Shown here piece after piece: positions 11,050-23,153 of a DNA stretch of 51,264 nt. A program made the position numbers and the translations under genes. Position 1 is the stretch's first letter, and every line of letters begins with the position of its first letter. The notes beneath the pieces are model-generated. The model was given only the letters and a program-made list of their open reading frames with translations. It searched no databases and had not been told where the DNA came from. Source of the DNA: Cyanophora paradoxa (lineage: Eukaryota > Glaucocystophyceae > Cyanophorales > Cyanophoraceae); assembly GCA_004431415.1 (NCBI GenBank), contig QPMI01000458.1, positions 1 through 51,264 of the forward strand, written 5' to 3'.

Positions 11050-12225
11050 GACCGAGTTCGGGGGCCGACGCCCGCTCGCCAAAGCGATTCTAGCCAACTC
11101 CATATCTAGAGGTCGCTGCGTACGACGCGCTCGCAGCGGATGGGAAAGGATGGGTAAGCACGAGGCGGCCGACCTAGAAGCGCGGTGGGGACTCCAAATG
11201 CTCAGGCTCAGGAGCGCTCGGGCCGGGCTCAATGCGCCGCGCGACTGCGGGCTCAGGAGCGCGCGGCGCTCCACTGCTAGTAAGCCTACGAGGTCCGTGC
11301 GCGGCGCGCGGTGCTGCAAGCCTACGAGGTCCGTGCTAGTACTTCTGGTTCTCCACATGACAGTCAATGTCAGTCATGACCTCTGGGGTACGTCGTCACT
11401 CTGCAAGCACATTGCAGTTCGGGAAACGTTCGTACCCCGGTCTGCGGTACATCGTTATTTGGATCTGCAGAGCGGCATGCGCATGGGTACGAAGTGCACA
11501 GTCGACGATGAAGCGAGCTCGGTGAAGCCAGTAGATGCACAATCCTTGCACTCTTGACCGTCCACGCAGGTGCGAGGGCGATCGGCCGGCGACGCGTTCC
11601 CGTGCACGGCCTAGCTATATATATAGGCGATTTACGGCGCTTCACGGGCCAGGCGACGGGCGCCGGCGAATTCGATTCGCGCCCGCTTTTGCATACGATT
11701 CCGCCGCTTTCGTGGCTCGATTAACTCGAGCGCAGAGCGTCCCGGCAACATCAAGCTCGCTGTATTGACCGTTCTCCCTTGGGCTCCTGCGCTGCTCTCG
11801 CTCGGCTTCGCTCAGAGACTGCGGGGCCGCGAAGAAAACGTCGAGACGGGAGCTCGGCTGACACTCGGGATCCCGGAGGCCATCGCAGCTTCTCGGACTT
11901 CAGCCGAGCTGCCGTGAGGAGCATGCTCTGCGCTCTCTCGTCGACGTCCGTCCCTTCACGCCGCAAGCCTCGCCGCTCTTACGGCGGCCCCACAGACTGA
12001 CTCTGCGAAGCACGTCGGGGACGGCCCCGGCGCGGGCGGTGCGCGTGGGCCCTTTCGTGCTCCGGCCCGGCTCACGGATCACGACAGGGCTGTTCACGTC
12101 GCTCCGCGCTGCCGCGACGTAAGGTACGGAGTCGGACCCGGCAGCATCATCTGCGGCCAGGGGGCCTCCTTGCCCGCCCTAGTGACCGCGACCTAGTGAC
12201 CCTAGTGACCCTTCTACCCCTCTCC
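11050..12225. other. intergenic stretch, no gene seen
   Basis: Mixed GC, with no frame supported by a paralogue or motif. A small duplication CCTACGAGGTCCGTGC occurs at about 11,286 and 11,321. Confidence 0.45.
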
Positions 12226-12645
12226 CACCGCCTCCGCGAGCGCCTCGCCGCCTCCCCGGCCCCGCCCTCCTCCTCCCCCCCCCTCCTCCTCCTGCGCCCC
12301 GTCATCCTGCGCCCCCGGCTCCTCCTGCGCGGTGCGCTTGCCGCCCCGCCGCTCGGCCCACGCGCTCATAACTTCCGCCCTCACGCCCCGCCCCCCGCCC
12401 CGCGCCGCAGGGCCCCTGTACCCCCGCCGTCCCACGGGGCCCCGCCGCCATCGTCGACCCCGAGTGCGCCTACCCCCCTCCACTCCGCCCCCCACCTCCC
12501 TCACCGTACCCGGGCGCGGGGGCAGGCGGCCCGGGTCGGTGCTGATCCCGCACGGCGCGCGCTGCCCCACCATCTCCAACACCGACGCCGAGGTGCGCGT
12601 GAGCGCGGGGCCAGCCCCTCGCTCATGGCTAAAGACCATAGCCGC
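12226..12645 (+). pseudogene. inverted partial copy of the minus-strand paralogue
   Basis: On the plus strand this stretch matches the reverse complement of about 9,900-10,290. It keeps the intron segment CCTCCGCGAGCGCCTCGCCG, the poly-C/TCC run, GTCATCCTGCGCCCCCGG, the GPAAIV-type exon and the SVLIPHGARCP-type exon with its TDAE end, in the same order. The first two exons and the terminal exon are missing, so it cannot encode the full product. It sits between the two full copies in opposite orientation. Confidence 0.7.
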
Positions 12646-14600
12646 CACTAGCCACCCTAGCTGCCCCTAGCCACCCTAGCCGCTCCCCCCGACCTTCCTC
12701 TCCTTATGCCGGTCTCGGACTCAGACTCGGCGCCCGTTCTAAGGGGTCTGCGGTCCTCGGACTCGATCCAAGGCTATCGGCATAACCGCAGGGGCGCCCG
12801 CAGGCGGCGGCCGGAGGGAGGGCGGCGGGAGGCGAGCTGAAGGAGCGGGCCCGAGGAAGGTGCGCGAGCTGGCACGCGAAGGGCGGCGGAGCGCGGGGCG
12901 GAGCTAGGCAGGGCGGCGGCGACGGAGAAGCCGTCGACAGTGGCTTTCCCTCTCTAGGCGGCTCTTCTTTCCTCCAATCCTCCTTGAGCTCCTCTATTTG
13001 AGAGAAAGCTCCCTCGCTAGCTCCCCTCGCCCCTTCATGACCATCTCCCCTAGCTGACCCGATCCTCTCTCGACGCAGCTCTGTTGCCTTTCAGCTTCTC
13101 ACCACGCTCAAGCTCCTGTCGGGATCGGCGCGTTCTGTCGTCGGCCCTCATCGGCCCGGGCGCAACGACCAGAGAGGTGAGCACTAGACCGCGCCGCGGC
13201 GCGAGCGTGCCGGCCTTGCCCGCGTTGCCGGCGCTGACTCTTGCGCGCAGGCTAGCCACTGATGCCACGGGCGCTCGCTGATCGCACGGGCGCGCGCCTG
13301 TCGTGTTCCTTCTCCTTGCGCAATCGCGGTACGCCCGCCGTACGCAATCGCGGTACTACTAGTGCTTGGCGGCCTTTACGATGCCGCGCCTCGCCGACCG
13401 CCAGCCGATCGATCGAGCTCGTCTCCCCGTTATGCGCCGCGCTTACGAGCCTCCCGCGCAGATCCGATCGGGGGGCTGCTGTGACGGCGCGCTCCTCCTC
13501 TCTCTGCGGCTCTCGCGGCAGCTGCGATGAGCTGTTGAGCGCCGGGTACGCCCGCCGTGCGCAGGGTAGAACTAAATCGACTTGATTGAAGGATTTGCTC
13601 AGTCCTTAAGCGGAGAAGGACATCCGCATCAAGACCCACGCCCTCCGCTGAGATGGAGCCCGAGGATCATAATTTCAAGAACAAACGCGCCGGCAACGAT
13701 GGCAAGCCGCGTGGGACGCCGGCGCCCGATCGGTGCGCGTCGGAATTCAAATTCCGTTCGGGTCGCGGACCGCCGACCTCGCTCTGCAGCACGGCCAAGT
13801 CGACGCCTGCTTCGAACGAGTCCCGTGGGAGCGCCCGGTGCGTTTGCCGACGCCGCCCGCGGCGCTCGGCCGCTCGTCCGGGCGCGGTCGGGGCCTAACG
13901 CCGCGTCGTCTGCGCAGGACCAAGCGCCCCCCGCCTACTCCCGGCACCGGCGGCACCCCAACCGGCGGCATCGTCCGCGCCCCAACCACCAAGCGCCTCA
14001 ACGTCGCCGCTTCCGCGAACGGCCGCCTCGGCCTGCAGTTCGACGCCGCGATGACCTCTCCTCCGCGTGCAAGCTCTGCCGGGCAAGCCCCGGCGGTCCC
14101 GGCGTGCGCTTCCGACCCCGCCCAGTTTGAATTCGATCCTCCGTCCCGCACTCATAAGCGCGCATCGTGCAGTGAGGGTGGCATCTCTTCTCCTCTGCGC
14201 TTCACCTACACTGAAATCGTCGCGCGTAGCCCCCTCCAAGGTCCGCCCCGCGCCGCTGGATGCCATTCCGCCGCTCACGCCGCCGCTGACGTCGATGCCG
14301 CTGCAGCCGCCGGCCCTCGCCCGGCCACCGCCGGTGCGAACAAGCCGACTGGCCCTTCGCCGGCGGCCGCGGCCGGTCCCCCGGTTCGCGCCTCAAATTT
14401 GATCGCCGCCCCGACGCCTGCTGATGGCTTCGCGCAGGCTCCCGGCGCCACGCGTTCGCACGACGCCGCTGGTCCTGGCGATAAGGTTGCGACCCGCCTC
14501 GACTTCGAGCTGGCCACCGCCCTGACCTGCGGCGCCGCAGATCGCCGGTGATCTCGAGCCAAGCGCCGCATCGAGCTCTCCCGTGCGCCGCCCTCCCGAG
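12646..14600. other. spacer before the second copy of the block
   Basis: No supported gene to about 13,640. From 13,650 to 14,550 long plus-strand frames are open (for example MEPEDHNFKNKRAGND), and a block encoding VRASNLI at 14,385-14,405 matches the upstream part of copy 1. These may be 5' exons of the coiled-coil gene that follows, but I cannot place the splice sites. Confidence 0.35.
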
Positions 14601-14665
14601 CCTCCCGAACCGCGGCCCGCTGACGCCCGCGCCAGCTGTTCGCTGGCCGCGCGCTGGAGGCGCCG

Positions 14666-16545
14666 GTGCCGCAGACGGAGGAGCAGGAAGCGATCCAGCA
14701 GCTCGCCACTGTGGACGAGAGCGTCGCCTCCGCCCACGGCGGCCGCGAGGCCTTCGACGCCGCGCACGAGGCGGCGGCCGCCCAAGACAACGGCGAGGGC
14801 CTGACCCGATCCGTGCGCCGGGCCTCCATCCGGGGCGGTCGGCACAGGCCGCGGCGCGTGCTCTGTCAGATGCAGACGTATAAGCACATGAAGAAGCTCG
14901 AACTTCAGCTCGAGAAGCAGGCGGAGGTCTATCGCCCGGACCCTCTCTCGGTCCCGCGCCTTCTCACCCCGAGCCCGCAGGAGAGTGCCATCCTGAAGGC
15001 CCAGCTGGCGGCCAGCACGGCCGCTCTGAGCGCCCTCAAGGCCCCTGTCCCCGCGGCAGTGCTGGCGGCCCTCCAGGCGAAGGTGGCCGCCCTGGCGGCC
15101 CGTCAGGAGAACGTAGAGGCCGAGTTGCGGGCGCATTCCCCCCCCCCCCCCCCCTGCTCCTCCTCTCTCTTCCCCCCCCTTTCCCCGTCCCTGTCTCACG
15201 GGCACGCAGGGGGACCGCGCCCTGGAGGTCCTTCGGGCGGAGCGAGCCAAGTCCGACGCGGCCGCCCTGAAGGCCAAGCTGGAGCTGGAGAAGGGGCTGA
15301 ACGAGATGCATGGCAAGGTGCCTTCATCGCTCCGCGCACAGCCTTGCGCGCCCTCCCGCTGACGCCCCCGATCCGCGGCAGGTCGTGGCGGTGGCGGCGG
15401 CGGCGAAGGCGGCCAAGTTGGAGCTAGAAGAGAAGGTGCCTTCAGATTCGCTGACGACCCCTTCGCCCTTTTGGCGTTGAATTTCCGTGCAGATCAAGGC
15501 GCTGGAGGCCGCCCTGGGCTCTGTGGCCGCTGCCGCGGCCCCGCTCTCCCGCGTGGCGGACCTGGAGGCGGCCCTGAAGACCCACAAGGCGAACTTCAAA
15601 GCGCTAACCAATTCGGTGGACGCCCCCGCACCCCGCGCCCCGCTCCGGCCCCTCGCCCTCACCCCCGCTGCGCAGGTGCCCACCAAGAGCGAGGTGGAGG
15701 GAACGGCCAAGAAGGTGGAGGCGTCCATGGCGCAGGTGCGAGCCCGCGCGCGCCCTCCGCCGCAAGCTTCCCCCGTCTCCCGACCCCTCCCCTGGCCCAT
15801 CGTCCCCCCACCCCTCTCTTCAATCACCCCCCCCCCCCCCACGCCTCCCCCTACCCGCTACCCCTCTCCTCCTACCCCACCCTCCGCCTTTCCCCCCACC
15901 CCCCACCCCACCCCCTCCCCCGGCCGCCCTCCGGCCGCCCGCCTCCTCCCTCTGCTCCCTCCTCGTGGAAACACCTCCTCCCCCTTCCCCCGCTCCCTCC
16001 TTGCCGCAATCTCACTCCCTCATGCGAGCGCAGGCGGCCACGGACAAGACGGCCGCCGAGAAGCGCTTCGTCGACCTCGAGACCAGCGTCCGCGTCCTCA
16101 AGAACATCGTCCGCGACCTTCAGCGCCAGCTGCAGGTCCGCCGTGCCTTTTCCGCCGCCCTTGGGTCGCCGCTGGACGATCTGAACGCAGGGTCTCCGCA
16201 ATCCCAAGGGGGCGCCCTCGTTCCCCGTCATCGACCTCGAGGACGAGGAGGAGGGTGCGGCGTCCAAGGGAAACAGCGGGGACGCGCCGAACCGCGCCAA
16301 GCCGGCGGGGGGCGCCAGGCCGCCAGTGCCAGCCCCGCCGTGCGGGGGCGGCGCCACGAACCCCAAGCCCCGCCCGTCTCCGTCCGGCTCGAGCTCGTCG
16401 GCCCAGCGCCCCGTGCCTGCGCGAGCGCCCAGCCTTCTTCTCTTTTCGTTCCCTTACGCTCTTCTTCGCAGTGGTCGGAAGCGGAGAAGGACGAGGAGGC
16501 CGCCACCCCGCACCAGCAGGTCGGCAGCCGCCAGGGCCTGATCTA
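14666..16545 (+). CDS. coiled-coil paralogue of the TRAF-like gene (copy 2, zinc fingers not seen)
   Basis: A run of exons, each preceded by a pyrimidine-rich AG and followed by GT, encodes Ala/Leu/Lys/Glu helices: MQTYKHMKKLELQLEKQAEVY, AQLAASTAALSALKAPVPAA, LEAALKTHKANFKALTNS and RFVDLETSVRVLKNIVRDLQ. The last segment aligns with RLGGLETSVRQLQ of copy 1, and the 3' exon ends at a TAG near 16,543. No TRAF-type Cys/His fingers are visible upstream, so either they were lost or the N-terminal half was replaced. The expected role is oligomerisation through the coiled coil. Introns contain C-tracts (15,138-15,152; 15,829-15,841). Confidence 0.5.
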
Positions 16546-16689
16546 GAGTTCAATCTATGTAGAGCTAGATCTCGGAAGATTTTGGAAGATTTTGGATTAC
16601 GTACAGGGGCGCCCGAGTAGCGCTCGCGCTCACGCCTGCCTCAGGAAGGCAATCGCGGTCGAGTTCTAGGACTCAAGACCCCACTGGCA

Positions 16690-17640
16690 ACGCCCCCGAA
16701 GCCTCTCGCCAAGCAAGCAGCTGCAGCCAGCAAAGCAAGTGAGGGGGACGAGACGGCTGCAGCTGAAGCCGGCGACGAAGACAGTCGTGAGAACGCAATC
16801 GCGACCGAGCTCCGAAAGGTGAAGCAGGCGCTGAAAGCCAAGAGTGGCGAGCGCGACGTTCGACGCGTGTTCGACGGTTTCGACCTCTTCACGGCAGCGG
16901 ACTTGCTATCACTCCCGTACATGAAGAAGGTGCATCACGAGCGGGGCAAACTCGAGCTGGCTTGCGGGGCGTCGATGACGTCGCTGACCGGCGGACGTCG
17001 CAGGTCGTGGATTTGGTGCCGCCGTCGCTCTTGCCGAGGTTCGGAGGGCGGCTCCACGAGCCCGTTTACCGGCTGGCGCACGGGAGCGGCCTGATGCAAG
17101 GGAGCAGGCAGCGCGACAGACGGATCCTCCGGAGGCCAGGCGGCAGGGCGCACAGGGTGAAGCAAGACATGGCCCTCGTGTGCGTGCACGCGCGCGTGGC
17201 TCGAGGGCATCGGCGCTGACGGCCGCGGCAGGTATCACGTCATGCACGTGGAGTGGGCGGCCGCGGCGCCCGAGCAGGCGATCCGCCTGCTCGAGAAGGC
17301 ATTCCAGATCCAGATCCAGGAGGAGGGGATGGCGCTGGCTGCGGCGGAGGGGCCGGAGTGGAACATCCCGCTGGAGCTAAAGAGTTACGAGGCGATCTCG
17401 CTGCTGTACCGGGCCTTCTTCGAGCAGCGCTGGGCCGCCTTCCTCGCCACCCGGTGCGCGGCCCCGGCCCCGGCCCGAGAGGCCGATCTGGGTCAGCGCT
17501 GACCCGCGCGCGCGCCGTGCGCGCTCAGGCCGCTCTGGGCCGCCAACCTGAAGAGCATGGGCATGAGCTCAACATCCGGGCGGATGCAGAGGGCCCGAGT
17601 CTACGTCGACATGGCCCTAGCTGCCATCAACGAGGGCCGC
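16690..17640 (+). CDS. unknown multi-exon gene (copy 2 of the paralogous pair)
   Basis: Parallels 7.86-8.81 kb exon by exon: ELRKVKQALKAKSGERDVRRVFDGFD (about 16,808-16,890), a middle exon around 17,003-17,095 with PVYRLAHGSGLM, and an exon from 17,232 with EWAAAAPEQAIRLLEKAFQIQ and AISLLYRAFFEQRWAAFLATR. The near-identity of the last part contrasts with the diverged insertion between the helices (Lys/Arg-rich in copy 1, Glu-rich here), so that loop evolves faster. A (GCC)n run follows at about 17,649-17,685. Function unknown. Confidence 0.45.
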
Positions 17641-17649
17641 CCGTCTCCC

Positions 17650-17688
<39 letters not shown>

Positions 17689-18318
17689 GCGCCTCGCGTA
17701 GGGCCCCGATCCCGCCCCCCTCTGACCGGGCCGCCTGCAGGGGGAGCGAGGGCGCGAGTTCGAGCTCCGCCGCGGCCGCCGCCCACGGCCGCGCCGGCCT
17801 TGCCGTCGCCTCGTCGGCGTCGGTGGCGCCGCGGGGAGGCCCGGCGCCGGCCCCGGCGCTCCAGTCCGCGCGCCCGGGCGCCTTCTCCGCCGGGAGCTCC
17901 CGCCCTGGCCATGGCCCAGCCCGGGCCCCCGGCGCCCCGCTCATCAGCGCCAGCCAAGCTCCTTTCTCCGGATCCGTGCGTTGTACCCCTCTCGAGCCTC
18001 ATCGCACCGCGCCCTCTTAACTGGAAGGCAGAGCGAACTGGAAGGCCCAGCGCTAACGGACTAGCTATAGCGAACAAGCTGCAGTCCAGTATAGCTAGTG
18101 GCCAGCTACACTAGCCTAGCCTAGCCTAGGGGCCTAGCATAGTTCGGTGAGGCGGGGAGCAGCGAGGAAGGTCGTTGTACCCCGGTGTCTTCTGTAATTC
18201 ATTTCGATACTTATATTAATTAGGTCGAGGCGGGCAGGCTAGAGGCGGCGGGGGTCGGCCCCGGTGTATTCTGCAATTCATATCGATACTCAGATCAGGG
18301 GCGCCCATAGGCTAGAGG
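17641..18318. other. 3' flank with trinucleotide run
   Basis: Holds a (CCG)n microsatellite at 17,649-17,687 and a tract of CTAGC repeats near 18,105-18,130. The flank at 18,180-18,310 matches 9,530-9,600. Confidence 0.5.
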
Positions 18319-19579
18319 CGGCGAGGCGCGGCGAGGGAGCGGAGGGTGTCGTCGATGGCGCGCGCCTCGCGCACGCCCCGCAGCGCCTTTACGGTCTCCA
18401 CGAACCGCCGCGCCCGCTCCGCCAGCTGCAAAAAGAGTGAGTTTAGGGGGACAGCTGGGGGCAGCTGGGCGGGCCCGTGCCGACGCTGGGCCGGCAGGCG
18501 AGTCCCGATGGCAGCGGAGGGGGGCCGGGGGGGCGAGGAGGCAGCCTCGAGCCTTGGCTAGCTAGGGGCTAGAGCTCCTACAACCGGCCCCGCCCCCCGC
18601 GCACCTCGGCGTCGGTGTCGGAGAGGACCGCGGGGCAGCACGCGTCGTGCGGGATCAGCACCGACCCCGGCCGCCTGCCCCCGCCCGGGTACGGTGAGGG
18701 AGATGGGGAGGGGGGGAGTGGAGGGGGGTAGGGCGCACTCGGGGTCGACGATGGCGGCGGGGCCCTGCGGGAAGGCGCCCCCGGCGGGGGTACAGGGGCC
18801 CTGCGAAGCGGGGCGCAAGGCGTAAGCTTAAGGGCGGAAGCCGAGCGGCGGGGCGGCGGGCGCACCGAGCAGGAGGAGCCGGGGGCGCAGGAGGATCGGG
18901 CGCAGGAGGGGGAGGAGGAGGGCGGGGCCGGGGAGGCGGCGAGGCGCTCACGGAGGCGCTCGAGGGGGACCTGCGGGGGCAGCGGGACGGGCCCGGGCTC
19001 CGGCGCCGCGCAGTCCGTGCACCCGAACGCCGAGGCGCAGTGCACGCTGCCGGAAAGATCGGATCAAATTGTGAAAAAACAGGCGCGTCTGAAGCTGAGC
19101 TTTCGTTCGGGGCGGGCGCACACGTAAGAGGAAGAGAGGAGGTCGTCGGCGAGGGCGAGGCACTCCTTCCCCGCGTGGAGGCGCGCGGTGAAGCGGCGGC
19201 CCTCGGCCGCCACGTCGAGCACGAGGTGGTCCTTCCTGAACAGCGGCCGCTTCAGGTCCTGCTTGTCGATCGCCCTGAGGGCGCGGCAAGGAAGTGAGCG
19301 GAACTTTTGATCGGAATCGCGCCGGGCTTCAAGAACGCACTCGAGCGGGATTTGGAGCGTTTCGAGCTTCGCGGGAGGTCGGTCCGGCGAGAGCGCGATG
19401 AGGACGGGCTCGCGGAGCGCCATGACGAGGGACTTCTCGGTGACCTGGACGCGCTCGCAGCGGATGGGGAGCTTGACGGGCTCGCCCTCGGGCACGCTGA
19501 ACTCGAGCTCCGCTCTCACGTCGCTGAACACGCGGCCGACGAAGCCGGCCGGCGCTGGAGAGGCGCCCGAGCCCACCAT
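18319..19579 (-). CDS. unknown six-exon gene (minus strand, copy 2)
   Basis: The start ATG is at 19,579. Exon 1 encodes SDVRAELEFSVPEGEPVKLPIRC to CVLEA. A short intron with a GC donor and CTCAG acceptor separates it from AIDKQDLKRPLFRKDHLVLDVAAEG. Then follow SVHCASAFGCTDCAAPEPGP, GPAAIVDPEC, GSVLIPHDACCPAVLSDTDAE and a terminal exon (18,427-18,319) with LAERARRFVETVKALRG, ending in a TAG. Exons are much more alike between the copies than introns, so both copies were probably under protein-level constraint. The conserved Cys pairs suggest a structural metal site; this is inference. Family not recognised. Confidence 0.55.
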
Positions 19580-19856
19580 CTTCGATGGTCGCTGACCGAG
19601 TTCGGGGGCGGAAGCCCGCCCGCCAGAACGATGCTAGCGTGCCGCCGACTCCAGAGCTCGCTGCGTACGGGGTGGGGCAGAAGGGGCGAGAGAGCTGCTC
19701 AAGATTCGCCCCGAGCTGAGTAGTGCGCGTGGGGCCGGCGAGCGCTGGCTGGTTGCTTGACGTGCTGCAGTGCCCAGGGGCGCGCGTAGCTAAGGATTGG
19801 CGCAGAGCTCGGCGAGCTGGGGTCGGCCTGGACGGGTACAGTGCCAACCGAGAGCG

Positions 19857-20522
19857 ATGCGGCGAAGGAGGAGGGAGGACGTGCGGGGCTCGCCGGCGGC
19901 CGGCACGCCGCCGCCGGTTGTCGATGAGGCGGAGGAACCGCCGAAACCGCTCCCGACCCGCTACGCCTTCCGCGCGTGGTCCGCGGACGACGGAGCGCCG
20001 GTGCCGTACCTGGAGGACGCCTACGCGCAGCGGTACGCCTTTTCTGTGCTTCGGAAGCGCTACGTCGCGCGCAGCTCACGCTCGCGCAGGGAGCTCCGGC
20101 TGCTCTGCGGCCTGGTCTTCTGCGTGTCGCTGGCGGTCTACGTCCGCTGCCTCTACCCTTCGGTGCCTGGCGGTGACAGCGGGGAGCTCATTCTCTCCGC
20201 GTGCAGACTCGGCATCGCCCACCCGCCGGGTTCGCGCCGCGGCGGCGCCTTCTCGGCCGCCGCCGCCGCGAGCTGAGCCGATTGCTGCCGCGCAGGCTAC
20301 CCGACGTTCGTCATGCTCGGCCGGCTCTTCATCGAGCTGTTCCGGCCCTTCGGCAGCGTCGCCTGGCGCATGAACCTGATGAGCGCCGTACGTTTGCTGG
20401 GCGCCTCCTCGAGCGCGGGGCTGCTGGCGGCGGCGGCCACGTGGACGCAGAACCACCCGGCGGCCCTCCTCGGCGCGCTGATGTGGGCCTTCTCGTCCCT
20501 CGCGTGGCTCTACTCCACCCAG
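19857..20522 (+). CDS. TMEM260-like (DUF2723) membrane protein, 5' part only
   Basis: Exon 1 (19,857-20,229) starts at an ATG, has a basic cytosolic N-terminus, one membrane span ([19 protein letters not shown]) and then the family signature [23 protein letters not shown] 66-bp GT-AG intron follows. Exon 2 (20,296-20,522) encodes [30 protein letters not shown] and a further hydrophobic stretch ending LAWLYSTQ, before a GC dinucleotide that could be a donor. Members of this family are multi-span ER proteins; human TMEM260 is a protein O-mannosyltransferase. The Asp of GGDSGE lies in the motif expected for a GT-C-type catalytic loop. The remaining two thirds of the family's usual length is absent: downstream sequence is unrelated, so the gene is truncated or rearranged here. 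Confidence 0.75.
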
Positions 20523-20764
20523 GCACGCCCGCGCCGCCAGCCGAGCGCGATCAAATCTCATCGAGATCCGCGCCAGCCCGCGCAGGCACACGTATGCGTT
20601 TCCCACCTGCCATAAAGAACCAAACGTCGAAGGGGCAGCCAAGAAGGGGGCCCCGTGCAGCAGCCCGCCCGGCGCCGGCCGGGCTCCAATGTCTCCTTGT
20701 TCCTCGACGCGGCTTCGACCGAGAGGTCCGTAATCGTACCCCTTCCGCGCTCCGCGCCCCTCTC

Positions 20765-21170
20765 TTGAGCTTCCGAGCGGCAGGCGGTGCTAGCGGCGCG
20801 GCCGCCGGTAGCCCGGCCGGCCCGCCGAGGCGCCGGCGGTTCCGAGGGGGGCCGGCCGGGCAGCAGCAGCCCGGGGCGGAGGCAGCCGCGGGACGGCTCC
20901 TCGGCCTCGGGTCGGGGGCGGGCGGCGAGGCGGGAGGGGTGGGAGGCCGCGCCGGAGGAGGAGGCGGCGGCGAAGGGGCGGCCGGCGCCCGGCGGCCGGT
21001 GCGGGGAGCCGGCGGAGGGGCAGGAGGAGGCGGCCGCAGCCGCGATCGCGAGCAAGAGGTGGCCGCGGGCGCGGGCGCGGAGTCACGCGCCCCGCAGGAG
21101 GGGGCGCGGCCGGCGCTGGAGCCGGCGGAGGCGGAGGCGTGGCGAGGGTGCGCTGCCCGAGGGCACCCCT
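20765..21170 (+). repeat. second copy of the GC-rich sequence at the window start
   Basis: GGCAGGCGGTGCTAGCGGCG and the following 150 bp (CGCCGGCGGT, GGCAGCCGCGGGACGGCTCC, CTCGGCCTCGGG) match 15-360 closely, but about 190 bp holding the mTERF-like motif are missing. Later matches are patchy because both are low-complexity. It follows the broken TMEM260-like gene, as if the junction arose by a rearrangement. Confidence 0.65.
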
Positions 21171-21179
21171 CGGCCGATC

Positions 21180-22440
21180 GGGCCCTGCCCGAATTGATTT
21201 ATAGTATTCGTGCGCACGCGATCTCGTGGAAAAAAGGGATCCGGAGCGCCCAGGCCTACCCCCGCCTTGTCAGGGCTAAGATATAGCGCGCTTAGATCAG
21301 GGCTTACCTAGGCCTCGACCAGCAGTGCAAGTTCTTTCCGAATTGAGGATGCATATGCATGGTCATGCGTATGGTTATTATGGAGATGCGGGCCAGGCGG
21401 TCGACGTCCGGCCCAGGGCCAACGTTCGAATTCGAATTCATTGCAATTAATATTGGTTACGTTCTAGGCCCAGGCCTAGATCATGATCAGAGCATCAAAG
21501 CTTCCATATGCTTGATATCGATCATGATCATTGAACTTCGGAATATACAGAGAGAGCACTGCGGCAATTCCAGTTGCAACCTGACATGACTCATGTATAT
21601 GATCATGATCACTGAATTTGAATACGTGAACACGAATTCCGAACGAGCTATAGATCTAACGAGCCATACCGTAGTACGCATATATATTATAATTACGAAA
21701 TATGCGACCATGAACTGCATGCTTGCCAAGTTGCAATTGCAATTGGGAACAATTGAATCCCATTCGAGCAACAATTGTAATACTGTAATACATGTACACT
21801 GTGGCAATTTGATGTGATCTAATTATCCATTTGGAGCAACGATCAAACTGAATTGAAATTGATCATGATACGATACATCGATCGAACGAATGCTAGCTAG
21901 CGCTATAGGGAATCTTTGGAGTTCGATTGCGCGAAGGTCAGGAGCTGAAGGTCGTGAGGCTTCGAAGAAGCACATGAATGAATATTACAGGCATGTACCT
22001 ATCATAGTATATATAATAGCTGAAGGCCTAGCTATAGGGCTGCTCATAACTAAAGGACATGAGAGAGGCCCCGATCATGACTCAGTGATCATGATCATGA
22101 GGGATCGCGATAGGACGTACGTACGCAAACGAGACTCTGAGAGAATAAGAAGAAGAAGATAGACTCAAAGCGGCCCAGGGCGAAGAAGAAGATATAAGAA
22201 ACGAAAACTAACGGCAGATCTAGAGATCTAGAAGTGCTATAGCTAGCTAGCGCTTGACACACAGATCTAGAGGTGCTATATGCATAAAAACCAGGCTAAA
22301 TTAAACCGATCGCTGAATCACCTAAACGCGGGTTGAAACCAGGCAAAACCGATCGCTGCGTCGGCTGCGCATGCGCCCCCACTTGGCCCAGACCGCGCCG
22401 GGGGCAGGACGTCGACGTCGATCGCGACCCCGTCCAGCTA
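21180..22440. other. AT-richer spacer with TGATCA/CATG palindromes
   Basis: The composition drops sharply from the preceding GC-rich DNA. Short self-complementary words (TCATGATCATGA types at about 21,480, 21,525, 21,600 and 22,075) and TA-runs recur. No gene seen. Confidence 0.5.
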
Positions 22441-22443
22441 CAG

Positions 22444-23153
22444 CTACTGGATGGAGCAGAACTTGAGTCGGCTCGAGTGCGCGCGTAGCAGCCTCTCCTC
22501 CATGTCTTTCTTGTGCGCGACCTGCTGCTGAAGGGCGGTCCCCTCCTTGCCCGCCGCCCGCTCCCATTCGGCCGCCAACGCGGCGGCTCTGCGCCGCGAC
22601 TGTCCAGCCTTCATCTTGGCGAGTGATTCGGCCATCTCCCGCTTGAACTTCTCCTTTTCCTCCGCCGTCATCGTTTCCATCTTCTTCTCCGCCTGCTCCT
22701 GCCGCAGCTTCTCCGCGAGCGCCTCCAGCTGCGCGGCCTCGGCACGCAGGCACTCCAGCTCCTCGTCCTTCTTCGCCACCTCGGCAGCCAGCGCCGCCGT
22801 CTTCTGCCGCTCCTTTTCCAGCTCCTCCTGCATCGACGAGGCCGGCGCAGGCGTTGCGGACGGTGCCGTTGTGCGTGTATTGGATTGCCGCGCCTCCTCC
22901 AACTCCCGCTGCATCGCCTCCTGCGCAGCCTTTGATTTAGCGCGCCGTAACATGCATATGTACAGAGGTGGGCGTCAGCGGGAAGGGCCGGGGGCCGCGC
23001 CTTCTCGCGTTTCAGCGCCTGTATTTCGTCGAGGATATCGGTGTCGACGTCCGCGTCTGCATCGGCGTCGACGGCGCACGTGGCGGCCGTGGCCATGGGG
23101 CCCTCTCGGCCGCCTGCAGCTGTCCCCTGCAGATCCTCTGATTCGGAGGGCAT
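22444..23153 (-). CDS. coiled-coil protein, probably two exons
   Basis: The downstream part (22,953 to a TAG at 22,444) encodes long Glu/Lys/Arg/Ala heptads, with ELEEARQSN, ELEKERQKTAALAAEVAKKD and ETMTAEEKEKFKREMAESLA, and ends KFCSIQ. An upstream frame from 23,153 encodes an Asp/Ala-rich segment (DADADADVDTD) and ILDEIQALKREK. Joining ...ALKREK to AAQEAMQREL through a GC-AG intron (about 22,998-22,934) keeps the heptad register, so I favour one two-exon gene. Without that splice the gene could start at the ATG at 22,953. No enzymatic domain is visible; a structural or cytoskeletal role is the simplest guess. Confidence 0.5.
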
